NCBI RefSeq assembly: GCF_900290235.1
Contig: NZ_OLMK01000109.1
Span: forward strand, 1 to 64,000
DNA from: Streptomyces sp. MA5143a
GTDB taxonomy: Bacteria; Actinomycetota; Actinomycetes; Streptomycetales; Streptomycetaceae
DNA length: 64,000 nucleotides
Reading direction: 5' to 3'
Made by a program: the position numbers and the translations under genes. Below the pieces are notes generated by a model. That model was not told where the DNA came from. It made no database searches and saw only the letters and a list, made by a program, of their open reading frames with translations. This document shows positions 8,931 to 17,310 of this stretch, piece by piece (the first letter of the stretch is position 1; every line of letters starts with the position of its first letter).

Positions 8931-9964
8931 TCGACGTGCTGGCCCTGGGCGAGGTGATGCTGCGCTTCGACCCGGGTGAGGGGCGTATCCGCACCACCCG
9001 CACCTTCCAGGTGTGGGAGGGCGGCGGCGAGTACAACGTCGTACGCGGACTGCGCCGCTGCTTCGGACTGCGTACGGCCGTCGTCACCGCCCTCGCCGAC
9101 AACGCGGTGGGCCGGCTCGTCGAGGACCTCGTCCTCCAGGGCGGCGTCGACACCTCGCTGATCCGCTGGGTGCCCGACGACGGCATCGGCCGCACCGCCC
9201 GCAACGGCCTGAACTTCGTCGAGCGCGGCTACGGCATCCGCGGCGCCCTCGGCGTCAGCGACCGCGCGCACACCGCGGTCTCCCAGCTGCGCAAGGGCGA
9301 CATCGACTGGGACACGCTGTTCGCGTCCGGGCCCCGCTGGTTCCACACCGGGGGCATCTTCGCCGGCCTGTCCGACACCACCGTCGACGTCGCCGACGAG
9401 GCCATGGCCGCCGCCCGCCGCCACGGCGTCACCGTCTCCTACGACCCCAACTACCGCCCCAGCCTCTGGGCGGGCCGCGGCGGTGCCGACCGGGCCCGCG
9501 AGGTCGACCTGCGGCTCGCCCGGCACGCCGACGTGGTGGTGGGCGCCCTCGGTCTGGCCGGACCGTACCCGGGAGCGGTGCGGGTCGGCCGGGACGAGGT
9601 GCCCGACGCGCTCGCCGAGGTCGCCGGCCGGCTGCCGTCGGCGCGGGTGCTGGCGACGACCCTGCGCGCGGTGCCGTCGGCGGGCGTGAACGACTGGTCC
9701 TCGGCGGCCTGGTCGCCGACGGACGGTTTCGTCGCGGGCCCCGACCTGCCGGGCCTTCAGGTCCTGGACCGCATCGGCTCCGGCGACGCGTTCGCCGCCG
9801 GTCTCATCCACGGGCTGCTCACCGGCACCGGCCTGGAGCGCGCCCTCGCCTACGGCACGGCGCACGGGGCGCTCGCCATGACCACACCGGGTGATGTCTC
9901 CATGGCGTCGCTCGCGGAGGTCGAGGCGCTCATGGCCGGTGGCTCGGCCGCCGTCCGGCGCTGA
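8927..9964 (+). CDS. PfkB-family sugar kinase, KDG kinase-like
   Basis: This 345-aa PfkB/ribokinase-fold kinase has the N-terminal ALGEVMLRFDP typical of 2-keto-3-deoxygluconate kinases, GGGEYNVVRGL (sugar-binding lid), DPNYRPSLW, and the catalytic DRIGSGDAFAAGL with Asp287. It would phosphorylate 2-keto-3-deoxygluconate at O6 for the adjacent aldolase. A 6-deoxy sugar acid such as 2-keto-3-deoxyfuconate has no 6-hydroxyl, so this gene implies a second substrate class, probably a hexuronate. The GTG at 8927 overlaps the aldolase stop by 4 bases and has GAGAGGAG upstream. Confidence 0.85.
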   Translation: MIDVLALGEVMLRFDPGEGRIRTTRTFQVWEGGGEYNVVRGLRRCFGLRTAVVTALADNAVGRLVEDLVLQGGVDTSLIRWVPDDGIGRTARNGLNFVERGYGIRGALGVSDRAHTAVSQLRKGDIDWDTLFASGPRWFHTGGIFAGLSDTTVDVADEAMAAARRHGVTVSYDPNYRPSLWAGRGGADRAREVDLRLARHADVVVGALGLAGPYPGAVRVGRDEVPDALAEVAGRLPSARVLATTLRAVPSAGVNDWSSAAWSPTDGFVAGPDLPGLQVLDRIGSGDAFAAGLIHGLLTGTGLERALAYGTAHGALAMTTPGDVSMASLAEVEALMAGGSAAVRR

Positions 9965-10008
9965 CCGGCGCCCCGTCCCCTCCGCAACCCCGCCTCCAGG
10001 AGCACGTC

Positions 10009-11055
10009 GTGCACAACCGCAGGATCGCGAACACCTCCATCGAGGTCACCGAGCTGGGCTTCGGTGCCTCCGTCATCGGCAACCTCTACCGGGTCACGCC
10101 GGTCCAGGACGCGGCGGCCGCCGTCCGGACCGCCCTGGACGCGGGCCTCAACTACTTCGACACCGCGCCCCACTACGGGCTCGGACTGTCCGAGCGGCGC
10201 CTCGGAGCCGCTCTGCGGGGCCTGCCCCGCGAGCGGTACGTCGTCTCCTCCAAGGTGGGCCGCCTCCTCGTACCCAACGAGCGGCCGCGGGGTGTCGACA
10301 GTGAGGGGTTCGTCGTCCGGGACGACCTGCGCCGCGCGTGGGACTTCAGCCGCGACGGCGTCCTGCGCTCCATCGACGCCACCCTGGAACGGACCGGCCT
10401 CGACCGGCTCGACGTCGTCTACCTCCACGACCCCGACGACCACTGGCGGCAGGCCGCCGACGAGGCCATGCCCGCCCTCGCCGACCTGCGCGACCAGGGA
10501 GTCGTCGGAGCGATCGGCGCCGGTATGAACCAGTCGGCCATGCTCGCCCGCTTCCTGCGCGAGACCGCCGCCGACGTCGTGATGCTCGCCGGCCGCTACA
10601 CGCTCCTCGACCAGTCCGCCCTCGACGACGTCCTGCCCGCCGCCGTCGAGCACGGCAGGAGCGTGGTCGCCGTCGGCGTGTTCAACTCGGGTCTGCTGTC
10701 ACGGGACCGCCCGGCCCCCGGCATGAAGTACGACTACGCGGACGCCCCACCGCACCTCGTCGACCGGGCGCGGGAGATCGCCGAGGTCTGCGAGAGCCAT
10801 GGGACGACCCTGCCCGCCGCCGCCATCGCCTTCCCCTTCAGCCATCCCAGTATCATCAACGTCACCCTGGGAATGAGGAGCGAGGAGCAGGTCAGGCGGA
10901 ACGTGGACCTGTACCGTCGGCGGGTGCCCGAAGGCCTCTGGGACGACCTTCGCGCCAGGGGACTGATCAGACCGGACGTACCCACGCGGAACAGCGCGGA
11001 GCACACTCCGGAGACGGAAGGGGTGGGCGTTGTCTCTGACGGACCGGGCCATTGA
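10009..11055 (+). CDS. Aldo/keto reductase, probable L-fucose dehydrogenase
   Basis: This 348-aa aldo/keto reductase carries the full catalytic tetrad: D51 and Y56 in YFDTAPHYG, K82 in VVSSKVG, and H140 in VVYLHDPDDH. The overall pattern, with LGFGASVIGNLY at the N-terminus and a long C-terminal extension, is that of D-threo-aldose 1-dehydrogenase/L-fucose dehydrogenase. It would make L-fuconolactone for the lactonase. The GTG start follows CAGGAG and is 44 bases after the kinase stop. The 3' end overlaps the regulator start by 26 bases, tying the repressor to the operon. Confidence 0.84.
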   Translation: MHNRRIANTSIEVTELGFGASVIGNLYRVTPVQDAAAAVRTALDAGLNYFDTAPHYGLGLSERRLGAALRGLPRERYVVSSKVGRLLVPNERPRGVDSEGFVVRDDLRRAWDFSRDGVLRSIDATLERTGLDRLDVVYLHDPDDHWRQAADEAMPALADLRDQGVVGAIGAGMNQSAMLARFLRETAADVVMLAGRYTLLDQSALDDVLPAAVEHGRSVVAVGVFNSGLLSRDRPAPGMKYDYADAPPHLVDRAREIAEVCESHGTTLPAAAIAFPFSHPSIINVTLGMRSEEQVRRNVDLYRRRVPEGLWDDLRARGLIRPDVPTRNSAEHTPETEGVGVVSDGPGH

Positions 11056-11761
11056 GCAGATTCGCGAGCTGATCCGCACCGGCGCGCTGCCGCCGGGCTC
11101 CAAGCTTCCGCCCGAACCCGAGCTGGCCGCGCAGCTGGGCCTGTCGCGCAACCTGGCGCGCGAGGCCGTCAAGGCGCTCGCCGTCGCCCGTGTCCTGGAG
11201 GTGCGGCGGGGCGACGGCACCTATGTGACCAGCCTCCAGCCCAGCCTGCTGCTCGAAGGTCTCGGTGGCGCGGTGGAGCTGCTACAGGGCGACACGGTGG
11301 CGTTGCTGGACCTGATGGAGGTGCGCCGGCTCCTCGAACCGGTCGCGACGTCCCTGGCCGCCACCCGGATCACCGACGAGCAACTGGCGGAGGTGAAGCG
11401 GCATCTGGACGCCATGCGCGCGGCGCGCGACGACGTCGAGCAGTTGAACGCGCACGACGCCGCGTTCCACCGCGCCGTCGTCGCGGCCACGGGCAACGAG
11501 ACGCTGCTCACGCTGCTGGAGGGCATCTCGGGCCGTACGCTGCGCGCCCGTATCTGGCGCGGTCTGGTGGACGACCAGGCCTCGGGGCGCACCCTCGCGG
11601 AACACGAGGCGATCTTCGAGGCCCTGTCGTCCCGTGACGCCGTCCTCACTCACGCCGCCGCGCTGATGCATGTGAACCACACCGAGCAGTGGCTGCGCGA
11701 CCACCTCAGGAACGCCGACTCCCTGGAGGACGGCCCGCAGTCGCCGCCCGTCCAGGGCTGA
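11030..11761 (+). CDS. FadR-type GntR transcriptional regulator
   Basis: This 243-aa regulator has an N-terminal winged helix of the GntR class (residues 1-70: KLPPEPELAAQLGLSRN, REAVKALAVARVLEVRRGDGTYV) and a C-terminal all-helical FCD domain (about 90-225). The FCD metal or ligand residues are visible as the MEVRRLLEP helix, DAAFHRAVV and the late EHEAIFEAL/HVNHTEQWL histidines. The TTG start at 11030 follows GGAAGGGG and lies inside the preceding gene. Such regulators usually bind an intermediate of the pathway they repress; here that would be the sugar acid of this operon. No operator could be assigned because the operon promoter lies before position 41. Confidence 0.86.
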   Translation: MSLTDRAIEQIRELIRTGALPPGSKLPPEPELAAQLGLSRNLAREAVKALAVARVLEVRRGDGTYVTSLQPSLLLEGLGGAVELLQGDTVALLDLMEVRRLLEPVATSLAATRITDEQLAEVKRHLDAMRAARDDVEQLNAHDAAFHRAVVAATGNETLLTLLEGISGRTLRARIWRGLVDDQASGRTLAEHEAIFEALSSRDAVLTHAAALMHVNHTEQWLRDHLRNADSLEDGPQSPPVQG

Positions 11762-12108
11762 CGCCGAACGCCCACGCTCCGCCGTCCGTGCCGGGCCCCC
11801 GACGGCACGGACGGCACGGACGGCACTCCGGGTCGCACCGTCCGCTCCTCGAACGCCGTGGGGGTCGATTCCGGGTCCGCCGTGGTCAGCCCGTCGGCGA
11901 CCACTCGATAATCGAACAGTTTCCGGCCAAAGACTTGATATGCCCCTGACATAAGCGGCTCACGTCTGTCACTCTGTGCCCACTCCGTCTCACGACGGAG
12001 CACGCGCACCCGCAACGCAGCTCTCCCTGCACCACCCGGCGCCCCATCCGTGCACCGGGTCCTTCGTACGGCCGTTCGTCCAACGTCGGCCGCAGCAAAG
12101 GAGTTCGC
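11762..12108. other. Intergenic region upstream of the M4 protease gene
   Basis: No gene is seen in these 347 bases. They hold the operon-end hairpin (11781-11815), three 9-bp direct repeats GACGGCACG/GACGGCACG/GACGGCACT from 11801, and a small AT-rich zone (11900-11955) with the near-palindrome TCGATAATCGA at 11905-11915, a plausible regulator or promoter site for the protease. I could not assign -35/-10 hexamers with confidence. Confidence 0.5.
11781..11815 (+). terminator. Terminator of the sugar-acid operon
   Basis: A perfect 12-bp inverted repeat, GCCGTCCGTGCC / GGCACGGACGGC, encloses an 11-base loop and begins 20 bases after the regulator stop. No T-tract follows. Because the right arm is part of a 9-bp tandem repeat, the stem can also pair in a second register. 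Confidence 0.6.
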
Positions 12109-14388
12109 GTGAGATCCACCCCCCACAGACGTACAACGGCCATGGCCACGCTCGTCGTCGCGACAGCGATGCTCGCGGTGGCGGTACCGGGCGGCTCGGC
12201 CAGCGCCCGCGGTGACGGCGGCGAAGGCACCGCCCGTCCCGTGGCCGCCAAGCTCGACCGCGGGTCCCTGCCCGCGAAGCTGAGCCCCGCTCAGCGCGAG
12301 ACCCTGATCCGCAAGGCCGAGAAGGCCACGGACAGCACCGCCGACCGCCTCGACCTGGGCGGAAAGGAGGAGCTGCGGGTCCGTGACGTCGTCAAGGACG
12401 CCGACGGCACCCTGCACACCCGCTACGAGCGCACCTACGCCGGACTTCCCGTCCTCGGCGGCGACCTCATCGTCCACGCGTCGAAGTCCGGCGCGGTCGA
12501 GAGCGTCACCCGTTCCTACAAGCCCCGGCTGAAGGTGTCGGACCTCAGCGCCGCGGTCAGCAAGGCCAGCGCCGAGAAGCAGGCGCTCAAGGCGGCCAAG
12601 GACGAGGGCTCGGCCAAGACCGAGGCGGACAGCGTCCGCAAGGTCGTCTGGGCCGCGAAGGGCACGCCCACCCTCGCCTACGAGACCGTCGTCAGCGGCT
12701 TCCAGCACGACGACACCCCGAGCGAGCTGCACGTCATCACCGACGCGCAGACCGGCAAGAAGCTGTTCGACTACGAGGCCGTGCACACCGGCACGGGCAA
12801 CACCCGCTACAGCGGCTCGGTGGCGCTCGGCACCAGCCAGTCGGGGTCGTCGTACACGCTGACCGACGCGGACCGCGGCAACCACCGCACCTACAACCTG
12901 AACCGGGGCTCGTCCGGGACGGGCACGCTGTTCAGCGGAAGCGACGACATCTGGGGCGACGGGACCGCCGCCAACCTGGAGACCGCCGGCGCGGACGCGC
13001 ACTACGGTGCCGCGCTGACCTGGGACTACTACAAGAACGTGCACGGCCGCAACGGCCTGCGCAACGACGGGGTGGCCCCGTACAGCCGCGTCCACTACGG
13101 CAACAACTACGTCAACGCGTTCTGGCAGGACGGCTGCTTCTGCATGACGTACGGCGACGGGTCGGGCAACGCCAACCCGCTCACCTCCATCGACGTGGCC
13201 GCGCACGAGATGACGCACGGTCTGACGTCGGTCACCGCCAACCTCGTGTACAGCGGTGAGTCGGGCGGGCTGAACGAGGCGACCTCCGACATCTTCGCCG
13301 CCGCCGTGGAGTTCGCCGCCGGCAACAGCGAGGACGTCGGGGACTACCTGGTCGGCGAGAAGATCAACATCAACGGCGACGGCACGCCGCTGCGTTACAT
13401 GGACAAGCCCAGCAAGGACGGCTCCTCGCGCGACTACTGGTCCTCCACGCTCGGCAACATCGACGTCCACTACTCCTCGGGCCCGGCCAACCACTGGTTC
13501 TACCTGGCCTCCGAGGGCAGCGGCGCGAAGGTCGTCAACGGCGTCTCCTACGACTCGCCGACCTTCGACGGGCTGCCGGTGACGCCGATAGGCCGGGAGG
13601 CCGCCGAGAAGATCTGGTTCCGGGCGCTGACCACGTACATGGTGTCCGCGACCAACTACGCCGCCGCGCGCACCTACACCCTGCGCGCGGCCGCCGACCT
13701 GTACGGGCTCGGCTCGCCGACGTACAACAACACCGCCAACGCCTGGGCCGCGATCAACGTCGGGTCCCGGATCCTCGACGGCGTGACGGTCGTTCCGCCG
13801 GCCGCGCAGTACAGCCTCACCGGGCAGGCGGTCACCCTGGACGTCCAGGCGTCGTCCACCAACGCCGGTGCCCTGTCGTACGCGGCCACCGGTCTGCCGG
13901 ACGGGCTGTCCATCGACGCGGCCACGGGACGCATCTCGGGCACCCCGACCACGGCCGGGAACTGGACGCCGACCGTCACCGTGACGGACGCGGCCGACAA
14001 GACCGGGAAGGCGAGCTTCGCCTGGCGGGTGGACGAGGAGGGCAACCAGTCGGTCTTCGAGAACACCGCCGACTACCAGATCCCCGACAACTCCACCGTC
14101 GAGTCACCGATCAACGTCAACCGGGCGGGGGCCGCGTCCAACCCGCTCACCGTGGACGTGAACATCGTCCACACCTGGCGCGGTGACCTGGTCATCGACC
14201 TCGTCGCTCCGGACGGCACAACGTACCGGCTGAAGAACTCCGCGTCCTCCGACTCGGCGGACAACGTGATCGAGACGTACACGGTGGACGCGTCCTCCGA
14301 GACCGCCGCGGGCACCTGGAAGCTGCGCGTCCAGGACGTGGCGAGCCTCGACACCGGTTACATCAACAGCTGGAAGCTGACCTTCTGA
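12109..14388 (+). CDS. Secreted M4 (thermolysin-family) metalloprotease with P domain
   Basis: This 759-aa pre-pro-protease has a signal peptide (about residues 1-35), an FTP/PepSY-type propeptide (about 50-225), the thermolysin catalytic domain (about 235-565), a putative Ig/cadherin-like module (about 570-645) and a C-terminal proprotein-convertase P domain (about 655-759). Zinc and catalytic residues are HEMTH (H366, E367, H370), E390 in GLNEATSD and H462 in NHWFY. It is expected to be exported, autoprocessed, and to degrade extracellular protein. The GTG start at 12109 is supported by AAAGGAG. The gene stands alone after a terminator and ends at a bidirectional hairpin. Confidence 0.93.
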   Translation: MRSTPHRRTTAMATLVVATAMLAVAVPGGSASARGDGGEGTARPVAAKLDRGSLPAKLSPAQRETLIRKAEKATDSTADRLDLGGKEELRVRDVVKDADGTLHTRYERTYAGLPVLGGDLIVHASKSGAVESVTRSYKPRLKVSDLSAAVSKASAEKQALKAAKDEGSAKTEADSVRKVVWAAKGTPTLAYETVVSGFQHDDTPSELHVITDAQTGKKLFDYEAVHTGTGNTRYSGSVALGTSQSGSSYTLTDADRGNHRTYNLNRGSSGTGTLFSGSDDIWGDGTAANLETAGADAHYGAALTWDYYKNVHGRNGLRNDGVAPYSRVHYGNNYVNAFWQDGCFCMTYGDGSGNANPLTSIDVAAHEMTHGLTSVTANLVYSGESGGLNEATSDIFAAAVEFAAGNSEDVGDYLVGEKININGDGTPLRYMDKPSKDGSSRDYWSSTLGNIDVHYSSGPANHWFYLASEGSGAKVVNGVSYDSPTFDGLPVTPIGREAAEKIWFRALTTYMVSATNYAAARTYTLRAAADLYGLGSPTYNNTANAWAAINVGSRILDGVTVVPPAAQYSLTGQAVTLDVQASSTNAGALSYAATGLPDGLSIDAATGRISGTPTTAGNWTPTVTVTDAADKTGKASFAWRVDEEGNQSVFENTADYQIPDNSTVESPINVNRAGAASNPLTVDVNIVHTWRGDLVIDLVAPDGTTYRLKNSASSDSADNVIETYTVDASSETAAGTWKLRVQDVASLDTGYINSWKLTF

Positions 14389-14408
14389 CAGAGCGACACC
14401 TCGCTCTG
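14389..14408. terminator. Bidirectional hairpin terminator
   Basis: A perfect 8-bp stem, CAGAGCGA / TCGCTCTG, with a CACC loop lies directly after the protease stop and 11 bases before the end of the convergent MMPL gene. It can serve both transcripts. Confidence 0.65.
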
Positions 14409-14419
14409 CGACAGGTCGG

Positions 14420-16726
14420 TCAGGCGGTCGGTCCCTGCTTCACCGGGGCCGGCCGTTCCGCCGTGCCGCCCTCGGCGTCGATGTGCGGCAGCACGCGGTC
14501 CAGCCACCGCGGGGTCCACCAGGCGCGGCTGCCGAGCAGGGTCATCACCGCGGGGACCATGAGCAGGCGGACGACCGTCGCGTCGATCAGGACGCTCACG
14601 GCGAGGCCGAGGCCGAGCATCTTCACCACGATGTTGTCGCTCACGATGAACGCGGCGAACACGCTGACCATGATGAGCGCGGCACACGTGATGACGCGCG
14701 CGGTGATCTCCAAGGCGTGGGCGACGGAGGCGCGGGCGTCCCCGGTGCGCTGCCAGGCCTCGTGGACACGGGAGAGGAGGAAGATCTCGTAGTCCATGCT
14801 GAGGCCGAAGATGATGGCGAACATCATCATCGGGACGTAGCTCTCGATGGGCACCTTGCCGTTGACGCCGAGGGCCGGGCCGCCCCAGCCCCACTGGAAG
14901 ACGGCGACGACCACCCCGTACGAGGCCCCGATGGACAGGACGTTGAGGACCGCCGCCTTCAGCGCGACGAGCGGACCGCGGAAGACGGCGAGGATGATCA
15001 GGAAGGCGAGGGCGACGACCACGGCGATGATGACGGCCAGCCGGCTCGCCACGATGTCGCGGAAGTCGACCTGGGACGCGGTGGTGCCGGTGACATAGCC
15101 CTCGGCCTTGGTGCCGGAGACCGCGCCGGGCAGGGTGTCGTCGACGAGGCGGTTCACCAGGTCCGTGGTGTCGGCGTCCTGGGGGGACTGAGTGGAGTAG
15201 ACCGTGCCGACCAGGACGTCCCCGTCCTGGGTGGGGGTCAGTGGCGTGACCGCGTACGCGCCCTTCACGTCGTCGAGGTCCTTCTGCACGGTGCTCTGCA
15301 GGGACTGCCGGTCGGAGGACGGGACGGACGTCTGGTCGACGACGACGGTGAGGGGCCCGTTGGAGCCGGGCCCGAAGGCGTCAGTCATCAGGTCGTAGGC
15401 GCGCCGGTCGGTGAAGGAGGTGGGGTCGGCGCCGTCACCGATGTGGCCGAGCTGCATGGAGAAGACGGGGATCGCGAGGATCGCGACGGTCACCACACCG
15501 GCCGACAGGAACCACCAGGGGTGGTGCTCCACGCGCTGGGCGTAGCGGTGCCAGGTCCCGGTGATCTCCTCGCCCTCCTGGACGCCGGTCTCCGCGACGG
15601 GACGACGCACGTGGTAGCGGTCGATGCGTCGGCCGATGAGGCCGAGCAGGGCCGGGAGCAGGGTGAGGGCGCCGGCGATCGCGGAGACGACGGTCGTCGC
15701 GGCGGCGAGCCCCAGCTTGCCGATGAAGCTCACCCCGGACGCGTACAGCCCGGCGAGGGCGACGATCACCGTGCAGCCGGAGACGAGGACGGCGTGCCCG
15801 CTGGTGGAGGTGGCCCGGCCGGCGGCCCGCACCGGGTCGGCGCCGTCCATGAGGGCCTGCCGGTGACGGGTGATCAGGAACAGGGCGTAGTCGATGCCGA
15901 CGCCGATGCCGATCATGGTGGCCAGGGTCGGCGAGACGGTGGCGAAGGTGAACGCGGCGGCCAGCAGACCGAGGCAGGCCAGACCGCCGACCACGCTGAG
16001 CAGCGCGGTCACCAGGGGCAGACCGGCCGCGATGACACTGCCGAAGCCGATCAGCAGGACGACGATCGCCACGCCGAAGCCGATGAGTTCGCTGACCCGG
16101 TCGTCGGGGGCGGGCCGGGCCAGTTCGCCGAGTGGACCGCCGTACTCGACCTCGGCGCCCGCGGACCTCAGCGGCTGCACCGCGTCGTCGACACCGTGGA
16201 GGTAGCTGTCCTGGAGGGTCGACGGCTGTACGTCGAAGCGGATGGTGATGTACGCGGTCTTCTGGTCCGAGGACAGCGGGCCGACATTCGGCTGCTTCGA
16301 CTGGTCGGACTGGCCCGACTGGTCCGACTGGTCCGACGACTGGGAGGAGGCCGTGGTGAGGGGGTTCTGCACCGACAGCACGTGCGACAGTTTCTGCAGG
16401 TCGTCGACCGTGTCGGACATCTGGGAGCCGAGCTGGGTCAGCGGCTTGTCCTTGTCGTGGACGACGATCTGGCTGCTGTAGCCGCCGGCCTGGGGATCGT
16501 GCGCCTTCAGTACGTCCAGGCCCTTCTGGGACTGCACGCCGGGCAGGGAGAAGTTGTCCGAGTAGTCGCCGCCGAACGAGCGGTTGAGGACCTGGAGGGC
16601 CGCCAGCACCACCAGCCAGGCGACGATCACGATCACGAAGTGACGGGCGCACCACTCGCCGAGTCCGCGCAGCCCGCCGGTACCGCTCGTGCCGCCGCCC
16701 TTGCCGTGGGAACGCCGTGCGCTCAT
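14420..16726 (-). CDS. MMPL/RND-family membrane transporter
   Basis: This 768-aa protein has the MMPL layout: one N-terminal membrane helix, a large external loop (about residues 60-210), five helices, a short cytoplasmic link with repeated Arg, then a second copy of helix-loop-helices. GVGIDYALFLITRHR and FGLSMDYEIFLLSRVHEAW are the paired proton-relay helices (Asp-Tyr motifs) of this family. The family exports lipids, polyketides or siderophores. The first external loop holds a low-complexity stretch built on QSDQS, near 16290-16340. GGGAGAG precedes the ATG. The gene is apparently monocistronic; no local regulator suggests a substrate. Confidence 0.9.
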   Translation of the reverse strand: MSARRSHGKGGGTSGTGGLRGLGEWCARHFVIVIVAWLVVLAALQVLNRSFGGDYSDNFSLPGVQSQKGLDVLKAHDPQAGGYSSQIVVHDKDKPLTQLGSQMSDTVDDLQKLSHVLSVQNPLTTASSQSSDQSDQSGQSDQSKQPNVGPLSSDQKTAYITIRFDVQPSTLQDSYLHGVDDAVQPLRSAGAEVEYGGPLGELARPAPDDRVSELIGFGVAIVVLLIGFGSVIAAGLPLVTALLSVVGGLACLGLLAAAFTFATVSPTLATMIGIGVGIDYALFLITRHRQALMDGADPVRAAGRATSTSGHAVLVSGCTVIVALAGLYASGVSFIGKLGLAAATTVVSAIAGALTLLPALLGLIGRRIDRYHVRRPVAETGVQEGEEITGTWHRYAQRVEHHPWWFLSAGVVTVAILAIPVFSMQLGHIGDGADPTSFTDRRAYDLMTDAFGPGSNGPLTVVVDQTSVPSSDRQSLQSTVQKDLDDVKGAYAVTPLTPTQDGDVLVGTVYSTQSPQDADTTDLVNRLVDDTLPGAVSGTKAEGYVTGTTASQVDFRDIVASRLAVIIAVVVALAFLIILAVFRGPLVALKAAVLNVLSIGASYGVVVAVFQWGWGGPALGVNGKVPIESYVPMMMFAIIFGLSMDYEIFLLSRVHEAWQRTGDARASVAHALEITARVITCAALIMVSVFAAFIVSDNIVVKMLGLGLAVSVLIDATVVRLLMVPAVMTLLGSRAWWTPRWLDRVLPHIDAEGGTAERPAPVKQGPTA

Positions 16727-16869
16727 CTCTCTCCCTGGGGACGATCTCCGACCCTCATTACACGGTCCTCACGGCACTCCGGCATCTCCTGCGCCGCCGG
16801 TCCCCCGGATGGCGGCCCCGGCTTGACGGGCGGACGATGGGGAGGTGGGACGGAACGGAAGGAGCCGCC

Positions 16870-17235
16870 ATGCTGGAGATCAAGACGGTCGAGAAGCCGG
16901 ACGAACGCCGGGACTTCCCGCGGGGGCACCTCGAAGCCGTCCACCTCACGGGGCTCGACTTCGCCGTGGGTGTCTTCGAACCGGGATGGCGCTGGTCGGA
17001 GTCGGTCGCACCGATCGCGGGCACGGACAGCTGCGAGGTCCACCACAACGGCTACGTCGCGCAGGGGCGCATGCACATCCGTATGGACGACGGCGGTGAG
17101 GGCGAGCTGGGACCGGGCGACGTCTTCGTCTGTCCGCCGGGCCACGACGCGTGGGTCGTGGGCGACGAACAGTGCGTCGTCTACGACTTCGCCGGGCAGA
17201 TGGCCAAGGACTACGCCAAGGCCGCCGGTGACTGA
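16870..17235 (+). CDS. Cupin-domain protein
   Basis: This 121-aa single-domain cupin has the two sheet motifs visible as CEVHHNGYVAQGRMHIRMDDG and PGDVFVCPPGHDAWVVGDEQC. A His pair and Glu/Gly pattern suggest a metal or small-ligand site, but the first motif is incomplete. The ATG at 16870 is chosen because GGAAGGAG lies 5-7 bases upstream; the open frame extends further but reads like non-coding sequence. It is divergent from the MMPL transporter. The function is not known. Confidence 0.8.
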   Translation: MLEIKTVEKPDERRDFPRGHLEAVHLTGLDFAVGVFEPGWRWSESVAPIAGTDSCEVHHNGYVAQGRMHIRMDDGGEGELGPGDVFVCPPGHDAWVVGDEQCVVYDFAGQMAKDYAKAAGD

Positions 17236-17258
17236 ACCGGGTGAGGGTGAGAGGGAAA

Positions 17259-17288
17259 GGAGGCGGGGGCGTTCGCGCCCCCGCCTCC
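17259..17288. terminator. Bidirectional terminator with TTCG loop
   Basis: A perfect 13-bp stem, GGAGGCGGGGGCG / CGCCCCCGCCTCC, closes a TTCG tetraloop between two convergent genes. The stem strength and stable tetraloop make it one of the clearest terminators in the window. Confidence 0.8.
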
Positions 17289-17310
17289 GCCGTGTTCCGC
17301 CGTTCCCGCG

